Below, piece after piece: positions 23,090-24,816 of a stretch of DNA of 24,816 nucleotides. A program made the translations under genes and the position numbers. This DNA comes from CAZZKF01 sp964654995. GTDB taxonomy: Bacteria; Pseudomonadota; Alphaproteobacteria; CAZZKF01. The stretch is from positions 1 to 24,816 of the forward strand of contig CAZZKF010000034.1 of assembly GCA_964654995.1 (NCBI GenBank), in the 5' to 3' direction. The notes under the pieces were generated by a model, which had not been told where the DNA came from, ran no database searches, and worked only from the letters and a program-made list of their open reading frames with translations. Position 1 is the stretch's first letter; every line of letters begins with the position of its first letter.

Positions 23090-23184
23090 GACAAGCCTGT
23101 TGGCGGGCCCGGGAATATGGCCGGCGGCGGAAAATCGCAACGGCCACCGTCATGGCGAGTCGGAACCAGGGGTGAGACGCTCGG

Positions 23185-24108
23185 CTATTCTCCAGCCTCG
23201 CGACCATCGGTCGCCGTCATCACCAACTCGACGGCGCCGCCGGCGTGGTCGAAAAGCGTAATCCGCAAGGCTGCGCCGTCGAGCCCGCCGGCATCGCCGC
23301 CGTACACCGGCAGGCGCAAAACCGCGCGGCGGCGATCGGCCGCAACGCTGACCGCCGGCGCGCCGAAGACGTAGGCACCCGGCCCTTCGACAAAGGCATC
23401 GGGCCGGGCGAAGGGACGTTCCGAGCGGGCAACGATTTCAAGCACCGGCGGTGTCTCCGCCAGCAAGACCGAGATATGGGCGACAGCGAGGTCGGGCCGT
23501 GGCCCCGGCGGCGGGACCTGCGCCCGATAGAAGGCGATCAGCCCGGCATGACGCGTCCGTCCGACCGGATGCCTCCCGGACGGAGGCACGGTCAGGCGGT
23601 GGTCGGCTTCGAGCGGCACGCAGATTTCGCGGCAGACGCCAAAGCGCACCCGGATATCGAGGTCGAGCGGCCGGTGCGGATCGCGGGCGCGGGCGATGAC
23701 GGGCAGCACCACCTCGTCCTTGTAGCCGATGGTCTCGATACCGGACACCTTGAACCGCTTGGGCAGCGGCCAGTTGACGCGCAGGTGTTCCAGATTCCGG
23801 GACTTCTTCGCGTCCAGCTCGGTGGGAACCCCGGCCCTGCCCGGCGAGCGCCAGTAGGTCTTCCACCCCGGCGGCATGCGTATCTGCAGCCCCAGCTGGA
23901 TCTCGCCGGTGGCAGACAGGGTCTCGGCAGCGGCGATCAGCCGGGTGCGCGCCACCTCCTCGACCACCCAAGGCGAAGCATCGGCCGCCAGAGCCGAGCG
24001 CATTCCTGCCATCCCGGCAACAACGATCCATGCGGCGAGCACCGGAATGAAAACATGGCGGTCGGCTACTTGCCGGGCCACCGGTCTTTGCGCATGTGTT
24101 TCAGTCAT
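23185..24108 (-). CDS. Exported DsbD-alpha-like (thiol:disulfide interchange) protein
   Basis: A 307-residue protein resembling only the periplasmic N-terminal (alpha) domain of DsbD/ScsB reductases. The signal peptide is at ~20-42 (FIPVLAAWIVVAGMAGMRSALA). Family blocks are MPPGWKTYWRSPGRAGVP (~78-95), NWPLPKRFKVSGIETIGYKDEVVLPV, and FGVCREICVP with the Cys159-x3-Cys163 pair. There is no membrane domain and no C-terminal thioredoxin domain, so an outside electron source is needed. The ATG at 24108 is chosen over a TTG at 24129. It is divergent from yqgE by 139 bases, a pairing seen in other alphaproteobacteria. Domain assignment is good; its partner and target are unknown. Confidence 0.85.
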   Translation of the reverse strand: MTETHAQRPVARQVADRHVFIPVLAAWIVVAGMAGMRSALAADASPWVVEEVARTRLIAAAETLSATGEIQLGLQIRMPPGWKTYWRSPGRAGVPTELDAKKSRNLEHLRVNWPLPKRFKVSGIETIGYKDEVVLPVIARARDPHRPLDLDIRVRFGVCREICVPLEADHRLTVPPSGRHPVGRTRHAGLIAFYRAQVPPPGPRPDLAVAHISVLLAETPPVLEIVARSERPFARPDAFVEGPGAYVFGAPAVSVAADRRRAVLRLPVYGGDAGGLDGAALRITLFDHAGGAVELVMTATDGREAGE

Positions 24109-24190
24109 CGGCCGGACCTTACCCCGCAACCCGTCTGCAGGCTACGTGCGTCCGGTAAAAGCTTCGTGACCGTACATCGACAACGGGGGC

Positions 24191-24219
24191 TTGAGATTGG
24201 CCCTGAAACGCATCATGTT
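24191..24219 (+). promoter_or_regulatory. Possible promoter for yqgE
   Basis: TTGAGA (24191-24196), 17-base spacer, CATGTT (24214-24219), 28 bases before the yqgE start in the divergent gap. Confidence 0.35.
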
Positions 24220-24247
24220 GTAGGGAAAGACGGGTGCGCAGGGTACG

Positions 24248-24816
24248 ATGACGACGGTGAAAGAGGACGGATATCTGGAAGGCCAGTTGCTGCTGGCCAT
24301 GCCCAATATGGGTGATCCGAGGTTCGAACGCTCGGTGATCTACATGTGCGCCCACACCGCGGACGGCGCCATGGGCCTGGTGATCAACCGTCTGGCCGGC
24401 AATATCACCTTTCCCCAGCTTCTCGAACAGCTCGGCATCGAGGTCGACGCGCCCGATGAGACCATTCCCATCCATGCCGGCGGCCCGGTCGAGCCGACCC
24501 GCGGCTTCGTGCTGCACTCCGCCGACTACATTCAGGACGCCACCCTGGTGGTCAGCGAGACCGTGGCGCTGACCGCAACCGCCGATATCCTCAAGGCCAT
24601 CGCCCGGAAATCGGGGCCACAATACAGCCTGCTGGCGCTTGGTTACGCCGGCTGGGGCGCTGGCCAGCTGGATATGGAAATTCAGGCCAACGGCTGGCTG
24701 CATACGGAAGCCGACGACGAGCTGATTTTCTGCACCGATCCCAATCTCAAGTGGCCGCTGGCGATGGCCAAGCTCGGCGTCGACGTCTCGATGCTGTCGA
24801 CCGAAGCCGGCCACGC
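24248..24816 (+). CDS. YqgE/AlgH family protein (3' end outside window)
   Basis: A UPF0301 protein of unclear biochemical role, linked in Pseudomonas (AlgH) to regulation. The frame is open from the ATG at 24248 to the window edge: 189 codons with no stop. It reads MTTVKEDGYLEGQLLLAMPN, then MGDPRFERSVIYMCAH, GAMGLVINR, IHAGGPVEPTRGFVLHS, ALGYAGWGAGQLDMEI and LSTEAGHA. The last motif is where the family normally ends, so only one or a few residues are probably missing. Close relatives usually have 185-200 residues. Confidence 0.93.
   Translation, partial: MTTVKEDGYLEGQLLLAMPNMGDPRFERSVIYMCAHTADGAMGLVINRLAGNITFPQLLEQLGIEVDAPDETIPIHAGGPVEPTRGFVLHSADYIQDATLVVSETVALTATADILKAIARKSGPQYSLLALGYAGWGAGQLDMEIQANGWLHTEADDELIFCTDPNLKWPLAMAKLGVDVSMLSTEAGH

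Noticed and set aside
1..24816. tRNA, rRNA, CRISPR array, insertion sequence or prophage
   Set aside because: I looked for repeated spacers, terminal inverted repeats with transposase, and tRNA-like cloverleaf motifs, and saw none.

Overview
The window is about 24.8 kb of GC-rich DNA with the gene content and order of an alphaproteobacterium, most like Rhodospirillales or a relative. This is inferred from gene families and context, since there is no rRNA in the window. Supporting signs are a CcrM-type GANTC methylase beside rnhB and mutY, F0 ATP synthase genes (atpI-B-E-b'-b) standing apart from the F1 genes, a duplicated b/b' stalk, a DUF721/DciA protein followed by a DsbA-like protein and SMC, a two-gene GcvP behind a glycine riboswitch, and a type II homoserine kinase followed by RNase HI. 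Almost all of it is conserved chromosomal core. I found no insertion sequence, prophage, CRISPR array, tRNA or rRNA.

Layout. 1-711: 3' part of a family-4-like uracil-DNA glycosylase. 886-3200: a secreted lytic transglycosylase overlapping moaB. 3160-4490 (minus): a translationally coupled pair of small glycosyltransferases (TIGR04283/TIGR04282 type). 4514-6380: rnhB and ccrM, separated by a short AT-rich leader packed with CcrM's own GANTC sites. 6377-7558 (minus): mutY. 7623-12412: DciA-like protein, DsbA-like oxidoreductase and SMC. 12468-15111: promoter and the F0 operon. 15160-19944 (minus): promoter, tandem glycine riboswitch, gcvT-gcvH-gcvPA-gcvPB. 19990-20815 (minus): CDGSH iron-sulfur protein and an unknown lipoprotein. 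21010-22426: thrB-rnhA. 22465-22947 (minus): Prx5-type peroxiredoxin. 23185-24108 (minus): exported DsbD-alpha-like protein. 24248 to the end: YqgE/AlgH, cut by the window edge just before its probable stop.

Functional themes. Genome maintenance is prominent: UDG, MutY, RNase HII, RNase HI, CcrM, the DciA-like helicase factor and SMC. One-carbon and amino-acid metabolism is represented by a complete T/H/P glycine-cleavage operon under glycine sensing, and by homoserine kinase. Energy conversion is represented by the F0 sector. Envelope and redox functions include the transglycosylase, DsbA-like and DsbD-alpha-like proteins, peroxiredoxin and CDGSH protein. Genes are tightly packed, with many 1-8 bp overlaps and several tail-to-tail overlaps.

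The most interesting non-coding signals are six GANTC sites within 85 bp just ahead of ccrM, combined with an inverted repeat. Next are a probable non-canonical ATC start for the transglycosylase, the glycine riboswitch with its flanking hairpins, and a dyad filling the spacer of a putative peroxiredoxin promoter. I did not see a clearly new multi-gene system.
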